DNA of 15,174 bases from [Scytonema hofmanni] UTEX 2349 (GCF_000582685.1 NZ_KK073768.1:2432226-2447399); one strand, 5' to 3'. Shown: positions 1-7,894, counted from the stretch's first letter. Notes: generated by a model not told the origin, from the letters alone. Program-made: numbers and translations.

Positions 1-420
1 AATCTCAACTATCTGGTGTCTGTATGGATTCTCATCAACTCCAGTTAGGCTTTCTCCACAACCAGAGCATATTGTTGGATGATGCTCAACCACCTCTGTG
101 CATTCTTCTGGTGGGTATAAAGTCACGATTTTTTACCTTCATGACCTGGTTGCCCTTCCCCGTTTTTTGTTACTTTTCTTTTTCTCCTGCTTTTTCCCAA
201 ATCCTGGCGGGTCTGCATAGGGAGGTGATGATGAATTTTGAGATGTACGATTAGCTTTCTCTAATAGCTGTTGCTGGATTGTCAGGACTTCTGCTAATTG
301 TTTTTCTAAGCTTTCGATTTGCTGCCCCATCCCCTCTACCAGTTTTTGGACGCTGGCTGGAGTTTTTTCCCAATCAACACGGGGTATCTGCTCGATGTAG
401 GATAGGTGCTTTTGTTCCAT
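1..420 (-). pseudogene. IS66-family transposase, N-terminal part, frameshifted
   Basis: This is the N-terminal part of an IS66 transposase, the DDE enzyme that moves the element. From the ATG at 420 the protein begins MEQKHLSYIEQ. It then has a heptad-rich coiled-coil segment (LVEGMGQQIESLEKQLAEV) and the family hallmark SQNSSSPP followed by a lysine-rich stretch. The frame then breaks. Sliding frames recovers GQPGHEG and then LYPPEEC...CSGCGESL, the IS66 zinc-finger region. Restoring the reading needs about three single-base deletions, near 155-161, in the T6 run near 129-134, and near 119-121. Each lies in or beside a short homopolymer. An in-frame ATG at 480 would add 20 residues, but homologues normally start near MEQ. 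The gene is certainly non-functional as read. Confidence 0.85.
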
Positions 421-558
421 AAATTTCACATTACCAGATTTTGGTCTCCCTAATTGACGATCGCCTGACAACCCCAACAATTGTTACTAAATTTGAGGAG
501 CCCACGACGTAGCTAGATCAACCAATTAAATCGCCTGTAACTCTTATTCTCTCGTTAC
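1..558 (-). mobile_element. IS66-family element, partial (right part), decayed
   Basis: The element holds a broken IS66-type transposase read leftwards and continues beyond the left edge of the window. Its right boundary is not certain. The minus-strand motif GTAAC at 558-554 is a plausible terminal base pattern, because IS66 ends usually start with GTAA. The FMN reductase frame resumes just to the right of it. The other end is outside the window, so neither the inverted repeat nor the target duplication could be verified. Confidence 0.45.
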
Positions 559-626
559 CCCCCTGAACGGTTACCTTTTATGGTTCCTACAGGAGCGATC
601 GCCAAGGTATCAAAGCTGCCAGATTC

Positions 627-1136
627 ATGATTGATCAGCTTCAACAAAGAAACCATGAAGTGATTTTTGCAGATGCAAAGGAGCATGACTTTGGCATCTT
701 AGACCGGATGTATAAGGAGTATGAGAAAGGTCAGGCTCCTGCAAAAATGGAAGAACTCGCAGACCATATCCGAACAGCAGACGGTTTTGTAGTTGTTGCG
801 GGAGAATATAATCATTCCATTCAGCCAGGGTTGAGCAATCTGATGGATCATTATTTAGAAGAATACTTTTTCCGTCCGGCTGGTATTGTTTCCTATTCAC
901 CTGGTGGTTTTGGAGGAGTGCGGGCAGCCATACAGTTACGCGCTTTTCTGTCAGAGATGGGAATGCCTACTATTTCAAGCATTTTTGCTATTTCCAAAAT
1001 TGGGGACTCTCTAGATGAATCAGGTGCTTCACTCGCATCGGATTTGACAAAAAGAGTCGGTCAATTTTTGGATGAATTCGAGTGGTACGAAGAAGCATTG
1101 CAACGACAAAGAAAAGAAAAAGGAACCCCATTTTAA
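627..1136 (+). CDS. NADPH-dependent FMN reductase family protein, 5' end damaged
   Basis: This is a flavodoxin-fold oxidoreductase of the NADPH-dependent FMN reductase / quinone reductase family, a soluble cytosolic enzyme expected to pass electrons from NAD(P)H via FMN. Seen from the ATG at 627: GEYNHS (residues 59-64), the family's conserved loop, then SYSPGGFGGVRA (89-100), the flavin-contacting glycine segment. The reading frame is open upstream to 567 and encodes GSYRSDRQGIKAARF directly before this ATG. That is the N-terminal phosphate-binding loop of the family. Between the in-frame stop at 564-566 and 627 there is no ATG, GTG or TTG, so the loop has no obvious start codon. The product from 627 (169 aa) would lack FMN phosphate binding. 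Either an IS66 insertion immediately upstream removed the original start, making this a pseudogene, or an unusual start is used. A convergent thiD lies downstream. Confidence 0.75.
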   Translation: MIDQLQQRNHEVIFADAKEHDFGILDRMYKEYEKGQAPAKMEELADHIRTADGFVVVAGEYNHSIQPGLSNLMDHYLEEYFFRPAGIVSYSPGGFGGVRAAIQLRAFLSEMGMPTISSIFAISKIGDSLDESGASLASDLTKRVGQFLDEFEWYEEALQRQRKEKGTPF

Positions 1137-1252
1137 CGTCAGTTCGAGGGATTTAAAGAACCCCTCTGCAAACCTCTCCCCCCACGGGACTACGGTGTAC
1201 ACATCTGAAATAGATATGCGATCCGTTTCTGATTTTGTCACGAAGACTCTTG

Positions 1253-1285
1253 AGATTCCCGACTTCTTAAAGAAGTCGGGGATCT
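1253..1285. repeat. Dispersed palindrome, family A (copy 1)
   Basis: Arms AGATTCCCGACTTCT and AGAAGTCGGGGATCT surround a TAA loop, giving a 15-bp stem with one G-T wobble. The same palindrome recurs at 3304-3336. It lies between the convergent FMN reductase and thiD genes, so it could end transcription from both sides. The rest of the 270-bp gap holds nothing else I recognise. Confidence 0.85.
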
Positions 1286-1406
1286 GACTTGAGAAGCGAT
1301 CGCATTGCATCGAGTCACAATCGAATTGCAGTCGGAAAGCTTTGGTGCGTTACTGATTCTGTCCTAATATTTAGTATATAGTTTCGCGTCAAATCGAGCG
1401 CGTTTG

Positions 1407-2228
1407 TTATTTTTTTAACAATGGGAAAAAATGTCCTACAGGACCTTGCCCTTTGCCTATGTCTAAAGCGTGAGATAATGCAGTGGTGAGGTAATTTTTT
1501 GCTTGTTGCACCGCAGTGAACAAGTCTTTCCCCATTGCTAGATTAGCAGCGATCGCCGCCGATAAAGTACAACCAGTACCGTGCGTATTTTTTGTATCTA
1601 CGTGTAAAGTTGATAAAGTTTCCAATTTTTGCCCATCAAAGTAGATATCAACACCTCGCAAACTTCCTTGCATCCCTCCACCCTTAACTAAAACAGCTTT
1701 TGCCCTCAATTCGCGATGAATCATTTGCGCTGCTGCTTTCATGTCATCCAGAGAATTAATCTCTAAGTTAGTTAAAATCTGTGCCTCATACCGATTTGGG
1801 GTGACAATTATCGCTTTGGGGATGAGGAGATGACTTATAGTCTGTACAGCATCATCAGAAATCAATTGCGCCCCGGTGCGTGATACCATTACAGGATCGA
1901 CTACTAAGTTAACGATTTGTAAAGTTTCTACTTCTTGGGCAACAGCGGTAATGATTTCCTGGTTAAGTAACATTCCCGTTTTCGCTGCTTGCACTCCAAT
2001 ATCTTCAACTACGGCGCGAATTTGGGCAATAACAGCTTCTTTTGGCATTGCATCAACCCGCAGTACACTTACAGTATTCTGTGCTGTGACGCAGGTAATA
2101 GCGCACGTACCGTGGACGCAGTGAAAAGCAAAGGTGCGTAAATCAGCTTGAATTCCTGCACCTCCACCGCTATCTGAACCAGCGATGGTTAAAGCAACAG
2201 GTATTTTGGATGTTGTTTGGATGTTCAT
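1407..2228 (-). CDS. thiD: Hydroxymethylpyrimidine/phosphomethylpyrimidine kinase
   Basis: ThiD phosphorylates 4-amino-5-hydroxymethyl-2-methylpyrimidine and then its monophosphate, providing the pyrimidine diphosphate that is joined to the thiazole in thiamine synthesis. It is a cytosolic ribokinase-fold enzyme. Seen: the N-terminal substrate motif TIAGSDSGGGAGIQADLRTF (residues 14-33), DPVMVSRTGAQL (111-122), VTPNRYEA (142-149) and the anion-hole motif NTHGTGC (214-220) ending in the expected catalytic Cys220. The length of 273 residues is normal for a single-domain ThiD; there is no ThiE fusion. The ATG at 2228 fits the usual N-terminus; no clear Shine-Dalgarno precedes it. I see no TPP riboswitch in the 140 bp upstream, which instead holds a palindromic repeat. 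The gene stands alone, convergent with the FMN reductase and divergent from the RNase D gene. Confidence 0.95.
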   Translation of the reverse strand: MNIQTTSKIPVALTIAGSDSGGGAGIQADLRTFAFHCVHGTCAITCVTAQNTVSVLRVDAMPKEAVIAQIRAVVEDIGVQAAKTGMLLNQEIITAVAQEVETLQIVNLVVDPVMVSRTGAQLISDDAVQTISHLLIPKAIIVTPNRYEAQILTNLEINSLDDMKAAAQMIHRELRAKAVLVKGGGMQGSLRGVDIYFDGQKLETLSTLHVDTKNTHGTGCTLSAAIAANLAMGKDLFTAVQQAKNYLTTALSHALDIGKGQGPVGHFFPLLKK

Positions 2229-2245
2229 AATGGGGGATAAAATTT

Positions 2246-2292
2246 GTAGTAAGCACTTTAGTGCTTATTTTAAGCACTGAAGTGCTTACTAC
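2246..2292. repeat. Composite palindromic repeat between divergent genes
   Basis: The outer arms GTAGTAAGCAC and GTGCTTACTAC are perfect complements. Each half is itself a palindrome: AAGCACTTTAGTGCTT at 2251-2266 and AAGCACTGAAGTGCTT at 2272-2287. The element can thus fold as one long hairpin or as two short ones (cruciform-like). It sits in the thiD / RNase D divergent promoter region, 18 bp from the thiD start codon, so it would fall inside or near the thiD 5' leader. Confidence 0.8.
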
Positions 2293-2368
2293 GAAAGAAG
2301 TTTATAGGTGATTTCATCTGGCAAAATGTTAACTTGGGAGACTGTAACTTAGTATCAGGAATTAGCTA

Positions 2369-3289
2369 ATGCCTTACTTGACATCAGTCAGCGAAATCCG
2401 TTCTCTTGTTGCCGAATATACGAATAGCCCAATTTTATGGATAGATACAGAAGTCGCTGATTATAAAAGTAAAAATCCGAGATTATCGCTGATTCAGGTG
2501 TTAGATGATGCTAAAGATATGAGTGGCGATCGCGCTTACGTTTTGGATGTATTAGATCAACCTGATATCATCGCTGACTTTATTAGCCAAATTATGCTAA
2601 ATCCTTCTATTGAAAAAGTCTTTCACAATGCTAGCTATGATTTAAAACTTCTTGGTAACAAAAAAGCTAAAAATATTACTTGTACTTTAGAAATGGCGAA
2701 GAAAATTCCTTACTATATATTGCCATTATCCAACTATCAACTCAAAACTTTAGCTCTGGAACTTTGTAACTTTAACAATATTGATAAACAAGAACAAAGT
2801 AGCAATTGGGGCAAACGTCCCTTAAGCGAAGAACAAATAGAATATGCTTGTCTAGACTGCATTTATCTTGCTCAAATTCACCAACGTTTGATAGAATTAA
2901 GTCAAGAAATTAATCCTGAGCCAGCAAAAGAAGATTTAATCTCACTCGCAGCTAGATATCAGCAGGTTCAGCAACAATCTAAACTAGTAAATTCCGAGTT
3001 AGAACATCTGCAAGAACGAGTTAAACAAGCAATGCAAGCTCAGAATTTCTCAGAAACTTCAGATTTTAAACTTACTAGCTACGAACGGGAAACGGTGAAA
3101 GTAACCTTTAGAGAATTGGCAAGACTAGTACAAACTGAAGGTATTAATTTAGATTTTCCGATTACACTGACGAAGAAACTAAAAACAGATTTAGGAGAAA
3201 ATATCGAACGATTGTCTGTAGATACAGAAAAAACAACTTCATTGCGATTGTCACCTAAAAATGAGACGGATGATGTGGAAAAGGAATAA
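2369..3289 (+). CDS. RNase D-type DEDDy 3'-5' exonuclease
   Basis: This is a DnaQ-like 3'-5' exonuclease of the RNase D branch, which trims RNA 3' ends with two metal ions. The catalytic set is complete. Exo I is DTE with D26 and E28. Exo II is HNASYD with D91. Exo III is YACLD with Y159 and D163. SSNWGKRPLSEEQIEYA (144-160) is typical of RNase D. After about residue 180 comes a helical, glutamine-rich, probably coiled-coil segment (ARYQQVQQQSKLVNSELEHL), then a charged tail. The HRDC domains of E. coli RNase D are absent and the protein is shorter (306 aa), as is common in cyanobacteria. The start is preceded by a weak AGGA motif. The gene is monocistronic and followed within 15 bp by a terminator-like palindrome. 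Confidence 0.9.
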   Translation: MPYLTSVSEIRSLVAEYTNSPILWIDTEVADYKSKNPRLSLIQVLDDAKDMSGDRAYVLDVLDQPDIIADFISQIMLNPSIEKVFHNASYDLKLLGNKKAKNITCTLEMAKKIPYYILPLSNYQLKTLALELCNFNNIDKQEQSSNWGKRPLSEEQIEYACLDCIYLAQIHQRLIELSQEINPEPAKEDLISLAARYQQVQQQSKLVNSELEHLQERVKQAMQAQNFSETSDFKLTSYERETVKVTFRELARLVQTEGINLDFPITLTKKLKTDLGENIERLSVDTEKTTSLRLSPKNETDDVEKE

Positions 3290-3303
3290 ATAATTTTTAA
3301 TTG

Positions 3304-3336
3304 AGATTCCCGACTTCTTAGAGAAGTCGGGAATCT
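3304..3336 (+). terminator. Palindrome family A (copy 2), terminator-like
   Basis: A perfect 15-bp stem (AGATTCCCGACTTCT / AGAAGTCGGGAATCT) with a TAG loop is followed after GG by TTTTT. It starts 15 bp after the RNase D stop codon, so it probably ends that transcript. It is the same dispersed repeat as at 1253-1285, differing in the loop and one arm base. Confidence 0.75.
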
Positions 3337-3409
3337 GGTTTTTCAGTATAAGAAACAACATGTAACACCGATTCTTGCTACATAAGATACCATTTTTATA
3401 AAAATAATC

Positions 3410-3438
3410 GTAGAGACGTTCCGCCGGAACGTCTCTAC
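3410..3438. repeat. Dispersed palindrome, family B (copy 1)
   Basis: GTAGAGACGTTCCG and CGGAACGTCTCTAC form a perfect 14-bp stem around a single C. A near-identical copy lies at 14327-14355. The remainder of the gap up to 3640 is AT-rich and shows no gene; it presumably carries the promoter of the TPR gene, but I cannot point to convincing boxes. Confidence 0.85.
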
Positions 3439-3640
3439 AAAACGTTAAATTTTTGATGTGTATCAGAAAATTATCCCGGAAAGATACAACGCGAATCCTT
3501 AATTAAAGCTATGAAATATGAAAAAAGCCTGTGAATTTACTTTGCACATGATGGAAAATTGAGTATTATTTTTTAGTTAAAGAATTAAATTGATTTTCGT
3601 GCTAATTTCATCTAGGCTTAATAGCGGTTTATCGTAAATT

Positions 3641-4483
3641 ATGAAAGTGGGGTTATTTGAGCAAAAGTGGACAGAATTTAGAAAAGCATTTGCCATCGCT
3701 ATGCTTAGTGCATTTATCGCAACTGCAATTATTTCCTGCGGTAACAACAAAAGTGTATTGGTAACAGAAATAAAAGTGAGTCCTGCTAGTCGGGGAGTTG
3801 GTAAAGCATCGAAAGCTGGGGACTTTTATATTCAGGGGCAAAGTCAACATGTAAAAGGAGACTTACAAGCAGCGATCGCAGCTTATACAAATGCGATTAA
3901 CCTTAATCCTGACTATGCCGAGGCTTATAATAGCCGAGGACTTGCTTACTTTGATATGGGCAGCAAACAGGAAGCGATCGCCAATTATAACGAAGCCATT
4001 CGCATTAATCCTAACTTTGCCCCAGCTTATAATAACCGAGGAAATGCTCGTGCTGCAAATGGAGACAGTAATAATGCGATCGCCGATTACACCGAAGCGA
4101 TTCGGATTAATTCTAACTATGCTGAAGCTTACAATAACCGGGGAAATGCTCGTTTAGCGATGAAAGACATAAATGGTGCGGTTGATGATTTCGATCAGGC
4201 GATTCTCCTTGATCCTAGATATGCCATAGCCTATAATAACCGGGGTAACGCCCGCCAAGCCAACGGAGATCCTCAAGGAGCGATCGCTGATTATAACGAA
4301 GCCATTCGCATTAATCCTAACTTTGCCCCAGCTTATAATAACCGAGGCAACGCCCGCGCCGCAAATAAAGACAAACAAGGAGCAAAAGCCGACTTGCAAC
4401 GCGCTGCAACTATTTTTGAGCGAGAAAACAACAAAGGATTATACCAAGAAGTGATGAACAATCTCAAAGAATTGGGGCAGTAG
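3641..4483 (+). CDS. TPR-repeat lipoprotein
   Basis: This is a secreted, lipid-anchored tetratricopeptide protein; TPR arrays mediate protein-protein contacts and the partner is unknown. The N-terminus has a positive segment and a hydrophobic stretch (AFAIAMLSAFIATAI), then IISC with Cys33 as the likely lipidated residue, although the signal is rather long. Residues 60-263 hold six consecutive 34-residue TPR units with the usual A-Y-N-N-R-G-N and A-I-x-x-Y-x-E-A-I-x-x-N-P pattern. The middle units are nearly identical to one another. Units 2-3 and 5-6 share a 58-bp exact DNA match, showing recent internal duplication. The C-terminal 17 residues form a capping helix. The stop lies 32 bp from the convergent symporter gene. 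Cellular role unassigned. Confidence 0.85.
   Translation: MKVGLFEQKWTEFRKAFAIAMLSAFIATAIISCGNNKSVLVTEIKVSPASRGVGKASKAGDFYIQGQSQHVKGDLQAAIAAYTNAINLNPDYAEAYNSRGLAYFDMGSKQEAIANYNEAIRINPNFAPAYNNRGNARAANGDSNNAIADYTEAIRINSNYAEAYNNRGNARLAMKDINGAVDDFDQAILLDPRYAIAYNNRGNARQANGDPQGAIADYNEAIRINPNFAPAYNNRGNARAANKDKQGAKADLQRAATIFERENNKGLYQEVMNNLKELGQ
3984..4347 (+). repeat. 58-bp exact direct repeat inside the TPR gene
   Basis: The 58 bases at 3984-4041 recur exactly at 4290-4347. The two copies are 306 bp apart, which is three 34-residue TPR units. They encode NYNEAIRINPNFAPAYNNRG and DYNEAIRINPNFAPAYNNRG, differing only at the residue just before the repeat. Recombination between the copies would remove or add three whole repeats in frame. 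Confidence 0.9.
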
Positions 4484-4515
4484 AAGAAGTAAAAGAAAAA
4501 AGTTGGCGATCGCCG

Positions 4516-6171
4516 CTATTCTTCAATAGCAGGAGTGCGGAGGTTTTCTACCAACAGTTGAATTTCTGCTGGAGGAGGAGGAGTCAAGCGAGAAACTACC
4601 AGAGTCACAGCGAAGTTGATTAACATACCCAAAGTGCCAATTCCTTCCGGAGAAACTCCAAAAAACCAAGGTTGAATACCTGAAAACTTCACGCTGACGA
4701 TGTAAATTATTGTGAAAATTAAACCGCTCAACATACCAGCGATCGCTCCGTAAGAATTGGTGCGCTTGTCGAAAATTCCTAAGAAAATCACTGGAAAGAA
4801 GCTAGCAGCTGCCAAACCGAAAGCAAAAGCCACCACCTCACTGACAAATCCCGGTGGATTTACCCCAAAGTAGCCAGCAAGGACAAGGGATAAACCTACC
4901 ATCAAGCGCCCAACAAACACCCGTTTTTCTTCTGATGCTGTTGAATCTATCATACGGTAGTAGACATCATGGGCGATAGAACTAGAAATTACTAGTAACA
5001 GACCTGATGCGGTAGACAAGGCAGCTGCCAACCCACCAGCTGCTACTAAGGCAATCACCCAAGGGGCAAGTTTCGCTACTTCTGGCGTAGAAAGCACAAT
5101 AATATCTCGGTCAATGTTAATTTCGTTGGTGTCTTTATTTGGAGTTAACTGAAGACGCCCATCCTTATTTTTGTCATCAAAGGCTAGCAATCCTGTTTTT
5201 TCCCATTTTCTCGCCCAGTCTAGCTGCTGCACTTCGGCAAGCGTATGATTGTGTAGAGAATCGATTAAGTTGTAGCGGGCAAACATAGAGAGTGCAGGAG
5301 CCGTAGTATAAAGAATAGCAATGAACAACAGCGCCCAACCCGCAGAGTAGCGTGCTGCACGTACACTCGGTACGGTGTAAAATCGGACGATAATATGGGG
5401 CAAGCCAGCAGTACCTACCATTAGCGCAATTGTGGTGAACAGCACATCGAGCATCGACTTGTTCACAAATGGCTGAGTATACTCTGCAAACCCCAAGTCA
5501 ACCTGTATTTTATTCAGCTTGTCGGCAACATCGCTAAAGGTAAATGCCAGTTGGGGAACAGGATTACCTGTAAGTAACCAGGCGATCGCTATAGCCGGAA
5601 TCAGGTAAGCAAAAATCAAAACACAGTATTGTGCCACTTGCGTCCAGGTGATGCCTTTCATACCTCCCAGCACCGAAAAAAACCCGACAATCACCATGCC
5701 GATAATTACACCTGTATTAATATCTACTTGCAAGAAACGACTGAAAACAATTCCTACGCCTCGCATTTGTCCAGCAACATAAGTAAAAGAAACGAAAATT
5801 GCTGCAATAACTGCTACCATTCGAGCGACATTCGAGTAATAGCGATCGCCGACGAAATCCGGCACCGTATACTTACCAAATTTCCGCAAGTAGGGAGCTA
5901 AAAGCAATGCTAACAGCACATATCCACCAGTCCAGCCCATCAGATAAATAGAACCGTCGTAGCCCAAAAAAGAAATCAATCCTGCCATTGAAATAAACGA
6001 GGCTGCGGACATCCAATCAGCGGCAGTAGCTGCACCATTAGCGATTGAAGGTATACCTTGACCTGCAACAAAAAAGTCTTTAGTATCTTTAACTCGTGAT
6101 TGCCAACCAATGTAAATATAGACGAGAAAGGAAATTCCAACTAACAAAATCGTCCAAATTTCAACTGACAC
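4516..6171 (-). CDS. Sodium:solute symporter, large subunit (VC_2705-type)
   Basis: This is a sodium:solute symporter family (SSS, LeuT-fold) inner-membrane transporter, likely for a small organic acid such as acetate; the substrate cannot be read from sequence. It shows many hydrophobic segments and SSS signatures: KDFFVAGQGIPSIANGAATAADWMSAASF (31-59), FTYVAGQMRGVG (129-140) and GGLAAALSTASGLLL (379-393). Between membrane segments, at about 300-365, is a hydrophilic loop with an EF-hand-like DKNKDGRLQL (333-342), which lacks the usual final acidic residue. The subfamily that pairs with a DUF4212 small subunit is recognised by both this sequence and the upstream gene. The start is GTG at 6171, preceded by GAGGAAAA that overlaps the small-subunit stop, so the two are translationally coupled with a 9-bp gap. 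Length 551 aa. Confidence 0.9.
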   Translation of the reverse strand: MSVEIWTILLVGISFLVYIYIGWQSRVKDTKDFFVAGQGIPSIANGAATAADWMSAASFISMAGLISFLGYDGSIYLMGWTGGYVLLALLLAPYLRKFGKYTVPDFVGDRYYSNVARMVAVIAAIFVSFTYVAGQMRGVGIVFSRFLQVDINTGVIIGMVIVGFFSVLGGMKGITWTQVAQYCVLIFAYLIPAIAIAWLLTGNPVPQLAFTFSDVADKLNKIQVDLGFAEYTQPFVNKSMLDVLFTTIALMVGTAGLPHIIVRFYTVPSVRAARYSAGWALLFIAILYTTAPALSMFARYNLIDSLHNHTLAEVQQLDWARKWEKTGLLAFDDKNKDGRLQLTPNKDTNEINIDRDIIVLSTPEVAKLAPWVIALVAAGGLAAALSTASGLLLVISSSIAHDVYYRMIDSTASEEKRVFVGRLMVGLSLVLAGYFGVNPPGFVSEVVAFAFGLAAASFFPVIFLGIFDKRTNSYGAIAGMLSGLIFTIIYIVSVKFSGIQPWFFGVSPEGIGTLGMLINFAVTLVVSRLTPPPPAEIQLLVENLRTPAIEE

Positions 6172-6180
6172 AGATTTTCC

Positions 6181-6435
6181 TCACTTCCTGATATTATACT
6201 TACGGTCTAGCTTGTCCATTTGGAAGGCGTAAATGAAAATCAATGCGACAAATATCAAGATTGATCCTTGTTGTGCCATCCAAAAGCCTAAAGGTACACC
6301 AAAAAAGCGGATTGCATTTAATGGTTGAACCAACAAAATACTAAAAACTAACGAAGCCAATGCCCAGACAATTAAAAGATTACGGATTAAAGCAGTATTA
6401 GCACGCCAATAAGACCGACGCTGTTGTTCATCCAT
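6181..6435 (-). CDS. Sodium:solute symporter, small subunit (DUF4212)
   Basis: This is an 84-residue membrane protein of the DUF4212 family, which is encoded next to VC_2705-type SSS transporters and is taken to be their accessory subunit. Seen: the N-terminal YWRANTALIRNLL, a first transmembrane segment at about 18-38, the conserved FFGVPLGFWMAQQGS (44-58), a second segment at about 58-70, and the ending MDKLDRKY. It is the first gene of a two-gene operon read leftwards; its TGA lies within the ribosome-binding region of the large subunit. No strong Shine-Dalgarno precedes its ATG, and I could not define its promoter in the AT-rich region to the right. Confidence 0.9.
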   Translation of the reverse strand: MDEQQRRSYWRANTALIRNLLIVWALASLVFSILLVQPLNAIRFFGVPLGFWMAQQGSILIFVALIFIYAFQMDKLDRKYNIRK

Positions 6436-6670
6436 TGTTTTTTATCGGAAGTGGATCATAAACCAAAATGACATAAATCATCACGCAACAATCATGTCTA
6501 GGGTTGTAAGAAGATTACGTCAGATTTTCTCATTGAATACCAATAATTTCAAATCTTCTTCAGAATTCTTAGTTAATTTGCTGATTGTTTGGAAAAATAA
6601 ATTAAAACATAATTAATAAAAAACAAATCTAGAGGCTTCTCTCTGCCTCGGTAGGCTCCAAATCGGCGCT

Positions 6671-6885
6671 ATCACTGATGATCTTTTAGAAGCGATTGGG
6701 CATGAAGATGACATTCGTCGTAATATGAGCGATGCGGAAATTATTACAACGGCAATGGGAAGCGGCAATATTTTTTAATGGTAGTCACAGCAAGTGCTTG
6801 CAGCTACAGGCAAGACCACAATTTCATACCAAATATGTTAGAAAAGTCACGATTTAATCGGCGACTACACAATATATCAATATAG
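6671..6885 (+). pseudogene. IS982-like transposase remnant, frameshifted
   Basis: This is a short decayed fragment of a DDE transposase. Frame 1 (6671-6760) encodes ITDDLLEAIGHEDDIRR and MSDAEIITTAM. A one-base shift near 6755-6762 gives AAIFFNGSHSKC (6762-6797). Another frame from 6826 gives IPNMLEKSRFNRRLHNI and stops at 6885. In this order the three pieces match what I recall of the N-terminal region of IS982-type transposases (MSDAE...TTA...AALYFGGN...YIPNMLSKSRFNRRLH). The segment between the second and third pieces is scrambled. The catalytic part is missing. No terminal repeats were found. Confidence 0.65.
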
Positions 6886-7250
6886 TTTTATTACTTGAAT
6901 AAACACTGATATTCGTATTAATACTTAGAATTTGTCGAAGTTTTAATTATAAAATTGTGTAAAAAAAGTTATCAAATATACTAAAAATTACAGTGGTTAT
7001 TACCGTAATAAGTTGTATAACATATGTATCAGTAGACTCAGGGATAATCACCGTTTAAAAGGTCAATTATGATACTTATTTGTATTTTTTACAGATTCAG
7101 AGTCGGGATAGCTGCAACAACGCGATCGCCACAACTGCAACTTTTAGCCAGTTCATTTATCCGACCCAATTTAATTAAATAACTCGCTTTCAATCTCACT
7201 AACAATAAAAACCGCTGATATTGGCTTAACTTCTACACAAGCTTAAATAT
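6886..7250. other. AT-rich intergenic stretch without a recognisable gene
   Basis: About 365 bp lie between the transposase remnant and the M50 protease. I see no coding frame, RNA gene or strong hairpin, only one HIP1-type site near 7122. It presumably contains the promoter of the protease gene. The stretch at 6436-6670, upstream of the symporter operon, is similarly featureless. Confidence 0.6.
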
Positions 7251-7859
7251 ATGTTTATCAACACATTAATCACCGATCCGATACATTTCTTCAGAATCGT
7301 TGTAATTATCATATTTTCTATCACCTTACATGAACTTGCTCATGGATGGACTGCGATGAGTCAGGGTGATGATACTCCGCAAAGAACTGGTCATCTTACT
7401 CTTAATCCTGTAGTTCACATGGGCTGGGAGTCAATCATTTTTCTTTGCATTGCTGGTATTGCTTGGGGACAAATGCCTGTTAATCCTTCTAAATTTCGCT
7501 CTGCAAAGCTAGGCAATATTCTAGTATCCGCAGCCGGACCATTATCGAATTTAGCTTTAGGAATTATATTTATTCTGCTTTTTAAAGTTTATTCTAACCC
7601 TAATCTTTCAGGGCTTTTGAGTGTCGAATTTGTTTATTTGGCAGCACGGATAAATTTTATTTTATTTCTGTTTAATCTTTTACCAATTCCCCCATTAGAT
7701 GGCTTTCATGTATTTAGTGAAATCTTTCCCAAATTAAAACAACTAGAAAATACCCAATTCGGTATTTTTGCTTTGATGCTGTTATTTTTAATTCCAAGTT
7801 TTGGTGTCGGATTAGGATTAATTGCTGACTTCGTTATCCAGGGAATTACTGGCTTGTAA
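7251..7859 (+). CDS. Site-2 protease family protein (peptidase M50)
   Basis: This is an integral membrane zinc metalloprotease of the short M50 / site-2 type, which cuts substrates within the membrane. The zinc motif HELAH is at residues 27-31 in the first hydrophobic segment. AAGPLSN (94-100) matches the conserved G-P-x-x-N element, and NLLPIPPLDG (142-151) supplies the third zinc ligand (D150). There are about five hydrophobic segments, no PDZ domain and no CBS domain, so it is a minimal form of 202 residues. The substrate is unknown. The ATG has no good Shine-Dalgarno. The next gene starts 35 bp after its stop on the same strand, so the two may be cotranscribed. Confidence 0.88.
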   Translation: MFINTLITDPIHFFRIVVIIIFSITLHELAHGWTAMSQGDDTPQRTGHLTLNPVVHMGWESIIFLCIAGIAWGQMPVNPSKFRSAKLGNILVSAAGPLSNLALGIIFILLFKVYSNPNLSGLLSVEFVYLAARINFILFLFNLLPIPPLDGFHVFSEIFPKLKQLENTQFGIFALMLLFLIPSFGVGLGLIADFVIQGITGL

Positions 7860-7894
7860 TTATCTGCTTTTACCAATAAAAAAGGAAAATTGTA

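Noticed and set aside
24..254. Plus-strand open frame at the left edge
   Set aside because: It is antisense to the IS66 transposase sequence and shows no family features.
580..628. A 16-codon frame with ATG whose stop overlaps the 627 ATG, a possible leader peptide
   Set aside because: It lies out of frame over the conserved FMN-binding loop sequence of the reductase, so it is a shadow of that coding region.
2229..2368. TPP riboswitch upstream of thiD
   Set aside because: None of the conserved TPP aptamer elements (such as CTGAGA) are seen; only the composite palindrome is there.
4499..4520. GGCGATCGCC followed by T-rich sequence as terminator of the symporter operon
   Set aside because: The palindrome is a HIP1-type site with no loop, so a stable hairpin of more than three or four pairs is unlikely.
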